Shown: piece by piece, positions 1 to 10,921 of the stretch
Layout: each line of letters begins with the position of its first letter
Position numbering within the stretch: position 1 is the stretch's first letter
Source: Catenaria anguillulae PL171
Lineage: Eukaryota; Blastocladiomycota; Blastocladiomycetes; Blastocladiales; Catenariaceae
Assembly (NCBI GenBank): GCA_002102555.1
Contig: MCFL01000009.1
Span: forward strand, 186,001 to 250,000
DNA: 64,000 bases
Direction: 5' to 3'
Notes under the pieces: generated by a model
Seen by the model: only the letters and a program-made list of their open reading frames with translations
Database searches by the model: none
What the model was told of the DNA's origin: nothing
Program-made: the position numbers and the translations under genes

Positions 1-1
1 C

Positions 2-961
2 AAGAAGGCCAACGTCGGTATTGCCGTCGAGGGCTGCACGGATGCCGCCCGCTCTGCTTCCGACATTGTGCTCTTGGCTCCTGGTCTCGCCACCATTGTT
101 GACGGTATCAAGACGTCGCGTGCCATTTTCCAGCGCATGCGTTCGTACGCCATTTACCGTATCACGTCGACCATCCACTTCTTGATCTTCTTCTTCATCA
201 CCATCTCGGCCCACAAGTTCTCGCTCCCGCCCAAACTCATCTTGCTCATTGCCGTGCTCAACGATGCCGCCACCTTGGTTATTGCCGTCGATAACGCCAA
301 GATCTCCAAGCGTCCCGACAAGTGGCGTCTTGGCCAGCTCATTTTCATGTCGACCGTGCTCGCCTTGTTCTTGACTGCCTTCTCGCTTGCTCACTACTAC
401 GTCGGTCGCATGTTCTACCCCGAGCCCTCTGAGGAGATGATGCGTGCTGCCGAAGAGGCCAAGAAGATCGTCTGGGACCCGCTCCACTCTGTCATCTACC
501 TTCAAGTCTCGTCGTGCCCTCACTTTGTCATTTTCTCGACCCGTGTCGGTACCTACATGTGGAAGTCTCCTCCCGGTCTCTTGTTCACGGTCGCTGTTGG
601 TGGTACCCAAATTTTCGCCATGGTCATGTCAGCTATCGGTTGGGAGTCGTTTGATGCCCCGCCGATTGGTTGGGACAAGGCCGCCATCATCATGCTCATT
701 TCGCTTGCTTGCACCGTGTTCCTCGACTTGGTCAAGGTGTTCATCTTCCGTGTTTGGTCGTTCGAGCTGACTGCCAAGTTGTGGCCCTCTGCCGCCCACA
801 AGGCCAAGCTCGCCTTCCGTCAACAGGATGCCATCCGCCACAAGCGTGTCAGCCGCAACTGGGACAAGATCCGTGCGCTCTTGCCTCAGTTCAAGGTCAT
901 TGCCGCCTTCAAGAACCCCAACGGTTCTGGCGCTCTCGACTTGGGCAACCGCATGGAGTAA
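2..961 (+). CDS. PMA1: Plasma-membrane proton ATPase (P-type, PMA1-like), C-terminal part
   Basis: This is the C-terminal third of a type III P-type ATPase, which pumps protons across the plasma membrane using ATP. The open frame enters from the left edge, so the start lies outside the window. The first visible residues (VGIAVEGCTDAARSASDIVL) are the family's hinge motif after the phosphorylation/nucleotide domain. Then come hydrophobic segments: FLIFFFITISAHKF, the LNDAATLVIAVDNA segment carrying the membrane Asp of proton pumps, LIFMSTVLALFLTAFSLAHYY, LLFTVAVGGTQIFAMVMSAIGW and AAIIMLISLACTVFLDLVKV. A basic cytosolic tail follows and ends LGNRME before TAA at 959-961. No intron is seen in the visible part. 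The tail is the usual place for autoinhibitory control in this family. The family assignment is firm; the exact paralogue is not known because the N-terminus is missing. Confidence 0.93.
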   Translation, partial: KKANVGIAVEGCTDAARSASDIVLLAPGLATIVDGIKTSRAIFQRMRSYAIYRITSTIHFLIFFFITISAHKFSLPPKLILLIAVLNDAATLVIAVDNAKISKRPDKWRLGQLIFMSTVLALFLTAFSLAHYYVGRMFYPEPSEEMMRAAEEAKKIVWDPLHSVIYLQVSSCPHFVIFSTRVGTYMWKSPPGLLFTVAVGGTQIFAMVMSAIGWESFDAPPIGWDKAAIIMLISLACTVFLDLVKVFIFRVWSFELTAKLWPSAAHKAKLAFRQQDAIRHKRVSRNWDKIRALLPQFKVIAAFKNPNGSGALDLGNRME

Positions 962-1526
962 AAGTGGTTGTGTCATGTTTTGTGTTTCTCCCTCCTTTCC
1001 CTCCCTTCGCAGCCAAGACTGTATCTTTTTGTTGATTGATTGACTTTGTCTCCCTTCTCCTTCCTTTGTTACACCACCCCCCACCCGTATATTGAACAAC
1101 CAGTCTATTAGAGGCTGTGCGAGTATAGTCTTCTGTTTACATCACCCAAAACAACCCTTCATTCTCCACTTTTTTTTTTGTTTTGCCTTTCTCGCCCTCT
1201 TTCCTTTCTGCGCGTTTGCGTGTGTTTATTGTTGTTTATCAAAAGCAATCGTATAGCATTTTGTCCTCGATGCACGTTTGTCCTTTTGTTGTGTCTGCTT
1301 TGGCCCCAGCAATGCAAGTCCTTCTCAATAAATAATACATATGTTTCCTGAGTCTTTGGCTGACTCTTGAGGTGAGAGTATGTATTCCGTTGTGTGGTTT
1401 CGTCGTGCAGATGCAAGAGTGGGCTGGCATTGCATCCGGCACACGTGATGAGTTGCTATGGCCTTACTTTCTTGAACCACCACCAAGTCAACCCATTACT
1501 CACCCAATCCAAGCCGATAGACAGAG
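962..1526. other. Intergenic: ATPase 3' UTR and TRM6 promoter
   Basis: No convincing coding frame. The region is T/C-rich and contains AATAAA at 1327-1332, a possible polyadenylation signal for the ATPase transcript, although it lies about 370 nt after the stop. The TRM6 upstream region makes up the rest. Confidence 0.5.
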
Positions 1527-3645
1527 ATGCGGACAAGCACAATGGATTCAGAAGCACTTGCCATCCCCAGCAATCCCACAGCCATGGACGCAATGGACGC
1601 TGAACAATCGCCGCCGGCCTCGTCCAGCACGGGCGATCTCGCATCCGAATCCACCGCCGACTTGGCCTCGGACACTCCAGCGGTTCCCACCTCGTCATCG
1701 CCCGTTCCTGCAGCCGCAGCCAATGTCCCCGACCGCGACAACACTTCGCCAGTGATCCAGGAGGGCGACACCGTGCTGCTCGTGATGCCCTCGGATAACA
1801 AGAAGCTCATTTGCGTGCGTGCAAAGGAGTATGGTTGTCTCTGGCTTGCACATCCCGCTCGTTGAGACTGTGCGACTGACTCGGACGACCGAATCCATCA
1901 TATGTCACAGTCGCATCGAATTGGGCAAGTTTGGGCGGTTCCCGGCAGCCAACCTGATTGGCCGGCATTACAACATCACGTATGACATTTCGCCCCGTGG
2001 CCAGTTGACCAAGGCCGCTGTCACGGTGACAGATGCTGCGTTTGATTTGCCCCAAGTCGGTATGGAAACCGCTCACGCACGCAATTGTCAGCCCCACAGT
2101 GCCTGACCTGATGGTTGTGTTCCGAGCAGAGATTCCCGAAAACAACAACCGCGACATTGTTGACAATGACAGCAATCAAAAGCTCACCATGGACGAAATC
2201 ATGTCGATGCGCAAGGAACAGCACCATGGATCCGTACGCCGTCTCCAAATCGCAAACCGCACGCATCAAGAAGGCAACATTTTTTCTGACGAACATGATG
2301 TGTGTTGCCGTATGTCAGGATATCATTGACAAGATCATCTCGAACCACTCGGAATTCGACAAGAAGACCGAGTTTTCCAAGGCAAAGTACATCAAGAAGA
2401 AGCGCGAAAAGTATGTCTCGTCTCCCAGAAATCCCGCGCACATGAACCATATCCTGACCAAAATTTGCTTGACACGCACCAGGTACCTTCGCCAATTCAC
2501 CCCTGTCCGAATCGACGCAGCGACCTTGTGCGACTACTACTTTGAAAAGTCGCCCTACAAGATCAAGGAAATTCGTCTCGACATTCTCTCGTTGCTGCTC
2601 ACGTCGGCCAACATCCAAGCTGGGTCGCGTGTGCTCGTCTTTGACGACACCATGGGGTTGGTGACGGCCGCTATTTTGGAGCGCATGGGCGGAACGGGCC
2701 AAGTGATTGCGTTGCATGAGACACATTCCCAAAACTTGGATATCATCAAGAGCATGAATTTCTCAAAGGCCGTGTTGGATTCGTACAACACAATTCCGTT
2801 TTGCAGGGCGTTCCCGTTGGAAGACGAAAGTACGTTGACCATTGCCGTTGAGATTGAACGTTGGGACTCACCCTTCTTTTTGTTGACTGGGGTATGTAGT
2901 GGACGAGTGGGAAGAGTCGGCCGACAAGCCCGAGATTCGTGGCAAGCCAACATACCGCGAGTTGCGCAACACCGTCCTCGAAGGTGGATTCGATGCGTAT
3001 GTTGCATGTACTATCCTCCGTTCGCTTTGCTCTCCTATTGACTTTCTCGTTCATCATTGATTTGCCCAGCTTGATTGTTGCAACAAACTTGGACCCGTTG
3101 TCGGTCACCCAGATGCTCACACCACTCGTCAAGACGTCGCGCCCCGTGGTGGTGTATCACACTGCACCCAACGTGCGTGCTCCAGCTATTGCTTGATTCC
3201 CGCAGGGGAGCACACACTGGAACTGACATCTATATGACCTCCTTCGCAGCTTCTCGTCCCTACTTACCACCTTCTGCGCCACTCTGACGAGTTCCTCATG
3301 GTCAACCTCCTCACGACGTGGTACCGCCCCTACCAGGTGCTTCCACAGCGTACCCACCCGCACATGAACATGTCTGGCCACGGTGGCGCGCTCGTCACGG
3401 CGACAAAGGTTGCGGCCACGATCTTGCCGTCGACCATGACAAAGGAGGATTTAGCAAAGGTCGCAACGTGCAAGCGCACACGGCAGTCGGGAGGCAAAGT
3501 GCGGTCCGAGTCGGATACGCGGCCGGCAAAGAAGCAAAGGCGGAAGGATGAGAGCGCGAGTGTGACTCAAGAACCCATCGTTGAGGCGAGTGCAGGGCAT
3601 GTGCAGGAGAGCGAATCGGCGGCGATGGAGGTGGATCAGGATTGA
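1527..3645 (+). CDS. TRM6: tRNA (adenine-58-N1)-methyltransferase non-catalytic subunit TRM6 (Gcd10)
   Basis: TRM6 pairs with the catalytic TRM61 subunit in the nuclear complex that makes 1-methyladenosine-58 in tRNA. Exons by phase: 1527-1828, 1911-2059, 2100-2233, 2319-2410, 2483-2829, 2900-2996, 3070-3172 and 3250-3645, giving 539 residues in one open frame. Family hallmarks are RIELGKFGRFPAANLIG near the N-terminus, then DIIDKIISNHSEFDKKTEF and YLRQFTPVRIDAATL. A degenerate Rossmann core follows (AGSRVLVFDDTMGLVTAAIL, RMGGTGQVIAL), as expected for the non-catalytic subunit. The third-last and second-last exons encode DEWEESADKPEIRGKPTYRE and VATNLDPLSVTQML. The acidic/basic C-terminal tail carries nuclear-type basic clusters. 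Seven introns of 40-85 nt are removed; the second (2060-2099) is only 40 nt. The next ATG (1542) is a possible alternative start. Confidence 0.9.
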
Positions 3646-3792
3646 TTAAAGGTTGTGGAAATCGAAGTCAGGTATTGTAACTTTCTTATGCAGGCAATGG
3701 CGTTAGACATTAGGCATACATCGTGTTGCTGAAAGATCCAGGTATTTATTTTTATTGAATCGCGGGAGCAGTTGAGGATAACAAAACAATTA

Positions 3793-6561
3793 TCATCCTA
3801 CCAAACCACCAGGAGCCGCACCGGTGGCCGTCGCCCGCTCTCTCGCCAAGCCATTCCCGCCTTCTGACGCCCCCTTGCCCGGCTTGCCATCCGATATCAT
3901 GACGCGGCTCCACAGCTCGTCTCCCAACACCTCTCTCATGTCGTCGGCGAGCCTCTTTGCCACGCTTACCGCCCCTTCTCCTGTAGCTGTCGAAACATTC
4001 ACACTGGTACCCATTCCCACGGCCCCCAACGGGCCCCACCGTGCATACCAGTACTCTTCCTCCTTCACCACCTGCCGCTCCCGCTCGCCCATGGCCTTGC
4101 GCCTTGGTGCAGTAGCCGCGCCCTTGGTGCCCGTCCGAGTCGTCTCGTCCAAATCAATACTGAATCTCGGTACATTGACTCTTGGGTCCTCGTGCGCGGC
4201 ATGTGACGCGGCCTGGCTCGACCACGATGCAGCGACCGACTCGACTATTTGCTTTGCAGCCTTGGCATCCAGGCGGCCGTACTTGATGGCAATTTGCGTG
4301 GCCAGTTCATTGTGCCCGCAGCCCTTGGCCACACTGATGCAGCCGTTGGTGTGTGTACTGTCCGACATGAGCGGCGTCTTTGCTGACGGAGTGCCGCTGC
4401 TTCCAGCGGCGGGAGCGTGCTTGCTTGACGATGGTGCCTTGGACGATGAATCGCTTGTGGCGGCCGTACTGCCGCGTCGACCACCGTTACCATTTGTGGC
4501 TGCACCATTCGCAGACGCCCCGCCACCCAATCCATCCCCCGAGCCCGTGCCCGCTCCACCACCACCTCCTCCTCCACGAGCCGCACTCATGCTCCCCATC
4601 CACTCGTGCACCGCCTCGTGTGTCTCCCTGTCGCCACTCGCCGCACTCAACGCACACATGACCATGGACATGCACGACTGGACTGTCCACGGCGGCAAAT
4701 ACAGCTCGTTGACCAGCACCTTGACAATGGCTGCATTTCCCAGGCGTGCGGCCGCATGGGCAATGTTTTGCACGTGCCCGTCGTCGTCCATCGGGTTGAC
4801 GAGACCTAGGGGGATGGTGCGCAGACGGCGTACAAGCACTTGGGTTGTGTGCACGGGGAGCGGGTGGGTGGCCGAGGTGACGAGCGGGATATAGATGCCA
4901 AAGATGAGGTCGTCGTCCGTGTTGATTTGCGTCATGAGCTGGACCGGTGGCTGCTGGTCGGAACTCGTCATTCTTGTTGTTGTTGCTGAAGTCGATGTCG
5001 ATGTCGATGTCGATGTCGATGTCGATGGCAGTGTGGTGTGGTAGTAGGCGGGCATGCGGTTGGGAATCGCTTGGCGTAGGAGCTTGAGGAATGTTGGCCG
5101 GTGCACAAAGCACCAAGTGGCCGTGTTGAGCACGCGAAAGCAGGCCGCGACAAACGTGACGAGCGACGTGGGTAGCTTGACGCGTTGCATGGTGGTGGGT
5201 GCGGATGCCATTGACGAGGATGTGGACAATGTGGACGAGCTTGAGTTGGTATCATTGTTGGCCGCCTTCATTTCAGGAAACTTTTCCATGGACGCTGGCA
5301 GCGAGGCAAGCACGTGGTTGTCGAGCGAGTGCAAGAGCGTCTCGAGCGCCCACATCCACGTCCTGCGTGAGAGTGTGGCGCCCCAGCCAATGGTGACGAG
5401 GTGTGCGGCGAGCGAGTAGGCGCCATGACGTAGAGCAGATATGAGGCACAGGTCGCGCAATGGCGCGCATTTCAGTGTGCGTGGGTGCAAGGCAAGGTCA
5501 CTCAACAAGGACAGGAGCGACGGTGGAGCTGGCACACGAGTACATGGCAAGTTGAGCCAAGTACAAAGCACTTGACAAGTGTTGATAGTGATGGCGTCGG
5601 TTGGCAGTGCGCACGACAGATAGTAGCACGTGGACCGAAGCGTGCGGTTTGATGACAGGGGCAGGTACAGATGCAGCCGAAACAGAATGTCGGCAGGCAA
5701 ACAGTCGAGGCGTGCAACGTATGGAAAGGGCGGCTGGTCGCGTGCTTGGCCCTTGGTGCGGCCCGGGTGTGGCCGCACTGAACAACCACCACCAGAGTTG
5801 AGAGCCCTTGTTGCAACTGGGACGCTTGACGAGCCGTCATTACCCGACTTGGCTCTGCCCTTCTTGTTGCACTTGATTGATGAGTTGTTGTTGAGCGAAA
5901 GGATCTGGCGCATGGTCAACGTGTGCATCAAGTGCCGGACCTGGTTGACAGGGACCAGCGACACTCGGCTGACCGACTCGTGAAACATGGCCGACAAGTA
6001 GGCGTCGTACATGGGCGGGCTGTTGGTGTTGAGAAACGACTGAATGGCGAGCGTGTCCTTGTACAGAAACGCCAAAATGAAGCTGGACGCGACCGACTTG
6101 GACGAAATGTCGAGCCGAGGGTGCTTGAGGCACTTTGCCAGCATGTTTGTCCTGCCCGCAGCCATGACTGCGCCGAGAGCCAGGCTTGGGTCAACGTGCG
6201 TGTTGGCCAAAAAGTAGTCGACGGCGGCCTGGTGATCCTCGACAATGGCCAGCCGCAGCAGCAAGTCGATGCCAAGGGGCGACGTTTGCTTGATGGCCTG
6301 GGCAATCTTTTTCCCATTGTCCTTGTCCTTGAGCATGAGGGCAAACTGATGATGATGATTCGGCTTAATTGGCTTTGTTGGACGATCCCCGCCTGCCTTT
6401 GTCTTTGCCATGGAAGCTGATGGTGTAGATGACGTTCCCATTCCCATGATGGCGGGAACGACCTGGGTGCGGACAATGAGGGGCTCCCTGGGCAGCGCGG
6501 CATTGGCCTCTGCCATGAGCCGTTGCCGGATAGCCGACCGGATGTCGTCCATGCTCGTCAT
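3793..6561 (-). CDS. Large F-box-like protein with ankyrin-like segments, function unknown
   Basis: A single 922-codon frame, not assigned to a named protein. Around residues 285-330 it has an F-box-like start (LPADILFRLHLYLPLSS followed by LRSTCYYLSCAL). Flanking segments look like degenerate ankyrin repeats, for example LGIDLLLRLAIVEDHQAAVD near residue 100 and NIAHAAARLGNAAIVKVLV near residue 600. F-box proteins usually recruit substrates to SCF ubiquitin ligases and ankyrin repeats bind partners, so a substrate-receptor role is possible but is inference. Low-complexity inserts include a Thr-Ser run encoded by a hexanucleotide repeat (4991-5026) and a Gly run near 4555-4580. The C-terminus is Ala/Gly-rich. 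It faces TRM6 tail to tail (147 nt between stop codons) and shares a 420-nt divergent promoter with SEC15. Confidence 0.8.
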   Translation of the reverse strand: MTSMDDIRSAIRQRLMAEANAALPREPLIVRTQVVPAIMGMGTSSTPSASMAKTKAGGDRPTKPIKPNHHHQFALMLKDKDNGKKIAQAIKQTSPLGIDLLLRLAIVEDHQAAVDYFLANTHVDPSLALGAVMAAGRTNMLAKCLKHPRLDISSKSVASSFILAFLYKDTLAIQSFLNTNSPPMYDAYLSAMFHESVSRVSLVPVNQVRHLMHTLTMRQILSLNNNSSIKCNKKGRAKSGNDGSSSVPVATRALNSGGGCSVRPHPGRTKGQARDQPPFPYVARLDCLPADILFRLHLYLPLSSNRTLRSTCYYLSCALPTDAITINTCQVLCTWLNLPCTRVPAPPSLLSLLSDLALHPRTLKCAPLRDLCLISALRHGAYSLAAHLVTIGWGATLSRRTWMWALETLLHSLDNHVLASLPASMEKFPEMKAANNDTNSSSSTLSTSSSMASAPTTMQRVKLPTSLVTFVAACFRVLNTATWCFVHRPTFLKLLRQAIPNRMPAYYHTTLPSTSTSTSTSTSTSATTTRMTSSDQQPPVQLMTQINTDDDLIFGIYIPLVTSATHPLPVHTTQVLVRRLRTIPLGLVNPMDDDGHVQNIAHAAARLGNAAIVKVLVNELYLPPWTVQSCMSMVMCALSAASGDRETHEAVHEWMGSMSAARGGGGGGGAGTGSGDGLGGGASANGAATNGNGGRRGSTAATSDSSSKAPSSSKHAPAAGSSGTPSAKTPLMSDSTHTNGCISVAKGCGHNELATQIAIKYGRLDAKAAKQIVESVAASWSSQAASHAAHEDPRVNVPRFSIDLDETTRTGTKGAATAPRRKAMGERERQVVKEEEYWYARWGPLGAVGMGTSVNVSTATGEGAVSVAKRLADDMREVLGDELWSRVMISDGKPGKGASEGGNGLARERATATGAAPGGLVG
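4991..5026. repeat. Hexanucleotide microsatellite (gtcgat)x6 inside a coding region
   Basis: Six perfect tandem copies of gtcgat. On the minus strand they encode alternating Thr-Ser in the F-box/ankyrin-like protein. Because the unit is a multiple of three, copy-number changes keep the reading frame. Confidence 0.95.
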
Positions 6562-6981
6562 CTTGCTTGCCTTTGACTGCGACTAGAGTGTAGTGTGGGG
6601 AACAATCGGGCTGGGTGCATTAGCTTGTGATTGATCGTGGTGAACGAGCCGTCACTTGCTGGTTGCGGGTACGGGTACGACAACTGAAGACGAGAACGAA
6701 CCAGGGAATGGGAATGCGCCTTGAGCTTGACGGATGAGGAAGAGGATAGTGAGTGCACAGACTGATGATTCGCTCGGCGCAGACGTCTTGGCAAGTGCTC
6801 AACCGAAGCTCATCATCAATGTAAGGAAATACGTCAGTGGCCGTCGTCAGTACGCCGCCAATCTCAGTAAACACGGTGATGATGGCCGAGGCCCGGTGTC
6901 TGCCGATGATGCATATGGGTACTGGCCAGAGAGTTCGCCCAAACGACCAATGAATGCACAATGTACAATGTGAATGACTGA
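6562..6981. promoter_or_regulatory. Divergent promoter between the F-box/ankyrin-like gene and SEC15
   Basis: A 420-nt gap between two genes transcribed away from each other. No coding frame with good codon use is seen. No clear TATA box was recognised. It must contain both promoters and both 5' UTRs. Confidence 0.6.
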
Positions 6982-9758
6982 ATGCAAAAGCAATCTTCCC
7001 CGTACTTGGCAACCTACATCACAACCATGCCTCCGTCACCGGCCACCATCCCGCCGCCACCACCAACAGCTGCTGCAACCCAACGTGACGGACAGGAACG
7101 ACGCGACGATGGCAATGCTGGGACATCGAGCGCAGCAGACACAAGCAGCATGACGGTGGTGGCCGACCTAGGCATGGCCATTGACGACCTGGACCAGCTG
7201 GGCCCGCTGCTCAAGTCGCTCATCAAGGCGGGCCGCCAAGAGAAATACCTGGACCAGCTGGCGGCCTACATTGCCAAGCAGGACGCCGAGATTGAGCGCC
7301 TGTGCAACTTTCACTACCAAGAGTTTATCCAGTCGGTCGACCAGCTGCTCAAGGTCCGCACAGAGACGCTCGATCTCAAGGCCACGCTTACGCAGCTGTC
7401 GGCCGAATTCAACACCCAGGTCAAGTCGAGCGTCGACAAGAAGCGCGACCTGATCCATCGCCGCCAAATGCTCGTGCACTTGGAAAACACCATCGAGGCC
7501 ATCTCCCAGTGCCAGTCGGTGCTCGACCTGGCGCTGCGGGCAAAGTCGCTGTACGAGACGCGCAAGTACTACTCGGCGCTGCGGTGCATTGACACGATCC
7601 GTGCCCAGCTGCTGCCGCTCATGTCGTTCGAGTTTGCCAAATACATGAGCGACGGATTGCCAAAGCTGCAGCTGGCCATTCGGACGGCGGTGCATGCCGA
7701 CCTGCGCGACTGGTTTGTGGCGGTGCGAGAGCAGCAGCGCAAGGTGGGCCATGTGGCCCTCGACAAGGCAAAGCAGCGGATCGAGCAAAGGCGCCAGCGC
7801 CAGCATCAGCGGCCGGCCAGTGGAGTGACAACGAGTATGGCGGCAGCACTCAATCATCTCGAAGGTCTCGAGGGATTCGGACAGCATGACGATCAGCAGC
7901 AGCAGCAACAACAAGAGCGGTTTTTGCTGCAAGACAATGACCAAGTGCACGTCGACTTTCGGCCACTGTACCAGGCCATTCACATTGACACGGTGCTGGG
8001 CACACTGCCCGAACTGGTGGCTGATTTCGAGGAGCAGCGGCGACTGCAAGCCAACCTGTTTCTGTCGTTGTCGTCGTCATCGCGCCTCGCCACCAATGGA
8101 CTTGCTTCGGCCGACGACCTGCCCCAGCTGACCAATCTGCTCAATGACGTTGCTGGCTTCTTTCTCATCGAGTCCACCATTGCATCCACCACGGTCCAGT
8201 TTCGGTCGCGTGCCGCCGTCGACACGCTGTGGGACCAGACGCTGGCCATGCTGTACAACTTGGTGCACGCCTCGCTGCTCACCCTGACCGACCCGCCGAC
8301 CTACCTGGCCATCCAGCACCTGCTCGTGCCCTTTCTCGAAACCTTGCACCCATGCGGGTACTCGACGACGCGCGTGGCCGAGCTGCTCACGTCGCTGTTT
8401 GAGCGGTACTGCGACCTGCTCAAGCAAGCGTGTTCCGAGACGTGCCACGAGCTGGTGGACGAGGATTCGTATGCGGCCATGGTGGCAAAGGACGCCAACG
8501 AGTACGACAGGATTCGCCGCACGTTGCGGATAGCGGCGATTGATGGGCCGGCGTCGCAGGCCAAGGGCGGGTGGCCGCGCACATTGGCATTCAGTGCCAT
8601 GGTCCCTGGCGTGTGCGAGCAGGTCGAAAAGTATATTTGTGAGTACTATGCGTTTGCGAGCGGGATTGCGGCGCATCATGCCGTGGGCAAAGCAGACTTG
8701 GATGATGTGTTGAGGCGTGCCGTGGACAATTTGTTGGTGCGCTATGTGCATCAGCCGCTGAGGACGCTGGTCGAGGGTCAAGGAACAGGTGCCGGTGCCG
8801 GTGGCAATCTGGCGCAGATTCTGCAGGCATACTTGAACCTGGATGCATTTGCCATGGTATCGGCCGAGGTGGAGCGAGACCTGGCCAGCAAGCGGTACCC
8901 TTTACTTCACTTTTCCGATCTTGTCAAACTCCTTTCGCTCACTACGCTCACAATCACACCATTTGTATACAGACTCGCGACAACGGGAGTAGGTGGTCGT
9001 ATTACTTTGCAAGCAACTGAATCGTTTGTCACGGCCAAGCAGTCGGCCGAAAAACGCATCTACGACATGTTCAACCGCAAAATCTCCGAGTTTATTGAGC
9101 TGGCCGAGTACGATTTCATGCCGACGGGCACTGGCTCGAGTGCCAACAAGGTCCCCTCGCCCTACCTGCGCGACCTGGTCAACTTTCTCACGGGCGTCTT
9201 GTATTCGACGCTCGACAATTTGCCCAACGAGCTCAAGCGGTTCATTTACTTTGAGGCATTTGATCACTTGGCCAACGGCATGATGGTACATGTGCACTTG
9301 CTTGACTTGTGCCTGCATTCTTTGCTGCCTTGCTGTGCTTATTGGACATTTCGTTCACTTCGACATACATATAGGACCTGATCCTCAACCCGTCAGTGCG
9401 CCGTATCAACATGGCCTTTGTGGACCATTTTGCTGGCGACGTTGAGTTTCTCGAACGGTTCGTCAACGGGCTGGGCGATGCCAACGTCCAAGACACCTTT
9501 GTGGTCTTGCGGCAAACCATCAACCTGCTGCGCGCGGAAAACCCCGCCGAATACCTGGACGCGACGATTGCGCACCGCCGGTACAATCGGCTCAAGAAGG
9601 CCAATGTGGTGGCGCTCATGGAAAAGCTCAACAATGCAGCGGGGCTGTTTGCGCACAAGACGGACAAGAACCGGAGGAAAGGGTACGAGACGGTGATTGC
9701 GGCACTCAAGAAGGAGTTGGCAGAGCGGTCAGGGCCGCCGTCACCAATGCGAGGGTGA
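6982..9758 (+). CDS. SEC15: Exocyst complex subunit SEC15 (EXOC6)
   Basis: SEC15 is the exocyst subunit that receives the Rab GTPase Sec4/Rab8-11 on secretory vesicles and tethers them to the plasma membrane. Exons 6982-8894, 8973-9285 and 9375-9758 give 869 residues. Family features: LGPLLKSLIKAGRQEKYLDQ with a second helical heptad region near residue 75-110, LCNFHYQEFIQSVDQLLKVR, and the KSLYETRKYYSALRCIDTI segment. C-terminal helices include AEYDFMPTG, SPYLRDLVNFLTGVLYSTL and FVDHFAGDVEFLERFV, ending with YNRLKKANVVALMEKL. A Gln run interrupts the middle (7895-7915). The first intron (78 nt, GTACCC...TACAG) has no in-frame stop, so the unspliced frame also reads through. I remove it because the splice restores the family alignment. 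The alternative start at 7027 would shorten the protein by 15 residues. Confidence 0.9.
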
Positions 9759-10252
9759 GGCAGAAGTGGGACCGTTTATGTTCCACTTTGTACATTCGTT
9801 CCTACATGTCATGGCACTCTCCGCTGGTCTGGGCTTTACGCTGTGAGTGATGTTCATATCTTCTTCCATGCCGGCCAGTTGACTTGACGACCATGGCTTA
9901 CATACATTTCCCTTTGCACTTGACCTTGTAAACGATATTGTTTGACACAAGTTCTGACATGATCATGGCAAGGCAATCAAGGGCTTTGCAAAATGCCAGA
10001 CGTGTCATGTATCATTGGTCGTGAGACATTCATTTTCGCCTCAGCCGATTCCCCATTGTCTCGGGAAATGACCCTTCATAATCTGACGTGCTGCTGAGAC
10101 ACGTTGGCTGACATGCCACATACGGCCTCACTCGTGCCGCAAGTCCCTACAAGTACCTGGCTCATCCCCGCCTCTCCTGCCCCTCCTTTAACTACTCATC
10201 CAAGCAGCATCCCTGTCCGCTCCTCCACGCCACTCTCCTCACCCACGTCACC
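9759..10252. other. Intergenic: SEC15 3' end and promoter of secreted protein 1
   Basis: No coding frame supported. The last 60 nt before the ATG at 10253 are strongly C/T-rich, as also seen before the two related secreted-protein genes in this window. This suggests a short pyrimidine-rich leader. Confidence 0.5.
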
Positions 10253-10921
10253 ATGAAGTCATCCATCTTTGCAACCGCCGCCCTCGTTGCCTCTGTTGCC
10301 GCGGCCCCAAGCTACGGCCAAGCTGCCCCCGCCGCTGCAGCCGCAATTGCGCCAGCTGGACAGTACAACAATGTCGCGACGCCCGCCCCGGCTGCCGCTG
10401 AAGCCAGGCAATACACCAATGGTGCTGCTGCCCCCGTCTCGACACCTTGCTTGACTGCTGCTGCAGCCGCAGCCGCGCCGACCCCAGCTGCCGGTGCCTA
10501 CGGCAAGCAGCCCGAAGTTCAAGTAGTGCCTGCTGACAAGTACGATGCGCCTGCTGCCGCTGCCGCCGCTCCTGCACCTGCCGTTCCCGAAGCTGCATAC
10601 GGTGCTCCCACGCCCGCATACAACGGTGTCGCTCCTGCTTCTACGTCAACGCCCTGTGACAAGTCCAAGACTGCCGCCGCGGCCCTTGATGCCGACTACG
10701 CCGCGCCGACGGCAGCCGCAACGACCCCATGTGAAAAGGCGACGGCGGCTGCGGTTCCGACGGCCGTGTACGAGCAGCCTGCCCCGGCATATGGAGAGGC
10801 CAAGCCCAAGGAGGCAAAGAACGTAGAGGGCTCCTTGTATCAGACGGACAAGTCGTCGGCGGGCAAGGTTGGTGCTTCGTTTGTGGTGGTTGCTGCTGTG
10901 GGGGCCGGTCTGTTGTTGTAA
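10253..10921 (+). CDS. Secreted Ala/Pro-rich protein 1 with GPI-like tail
   Basis: A 222-residue protein with no family I recognise. It starts with a classical signal peptide (MKSSIFATAALVASVAAAPS) and then consists mainly of Ala, Pro, Tyr, Thr and Val. Cysteines are isolated and recur in the motif T-P-C: STPCLT, STPCDKSKTAAAA and TTPCEKATAAA. Tyr-containing spacers such as YGAPTPAY and VYEQPAPAY separate them. The C-terminus is small residues followed by a hydrophobic stretch (VGASFVVVAAVGAGLLL), as in GPI-anchored fungal surface proteins. It is clearly related to the gene at 48659-49150 (shared TPCDKSKTAAAA) and more distantly to that at 38931-39635. A cell-surface or wall role is inference. 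No intron. Confidence 0.85.
   Translation: MKSSIFATAALVASVAAAPSYGQAAPAAAAAIAPAGQYNNVATPAPAAAEARQYTNGAAAPVSTPCLTAAAAAAAPTPAAGAYGKQPEVQVVPADKYDAPAAAAAAPAPAVPEAAYGAPTPAYNGVAPASTSTPCDKSKTAAAALDADYAAPTAAATTPCEKATAAAVPTAVYEQPAPAYGEAKPKEAKNVEGSLYQTDKSSAGKVGASFVVVAAVGAGLLL

Noticed and set aside
3824-4894. A 356-codon plus-strand frame opposite the F-box/ankyrin-like gene
   Set aside because: Pro/Ala/Ser-rich shadow of the minus-strand coding sequence with no recognisable domain.
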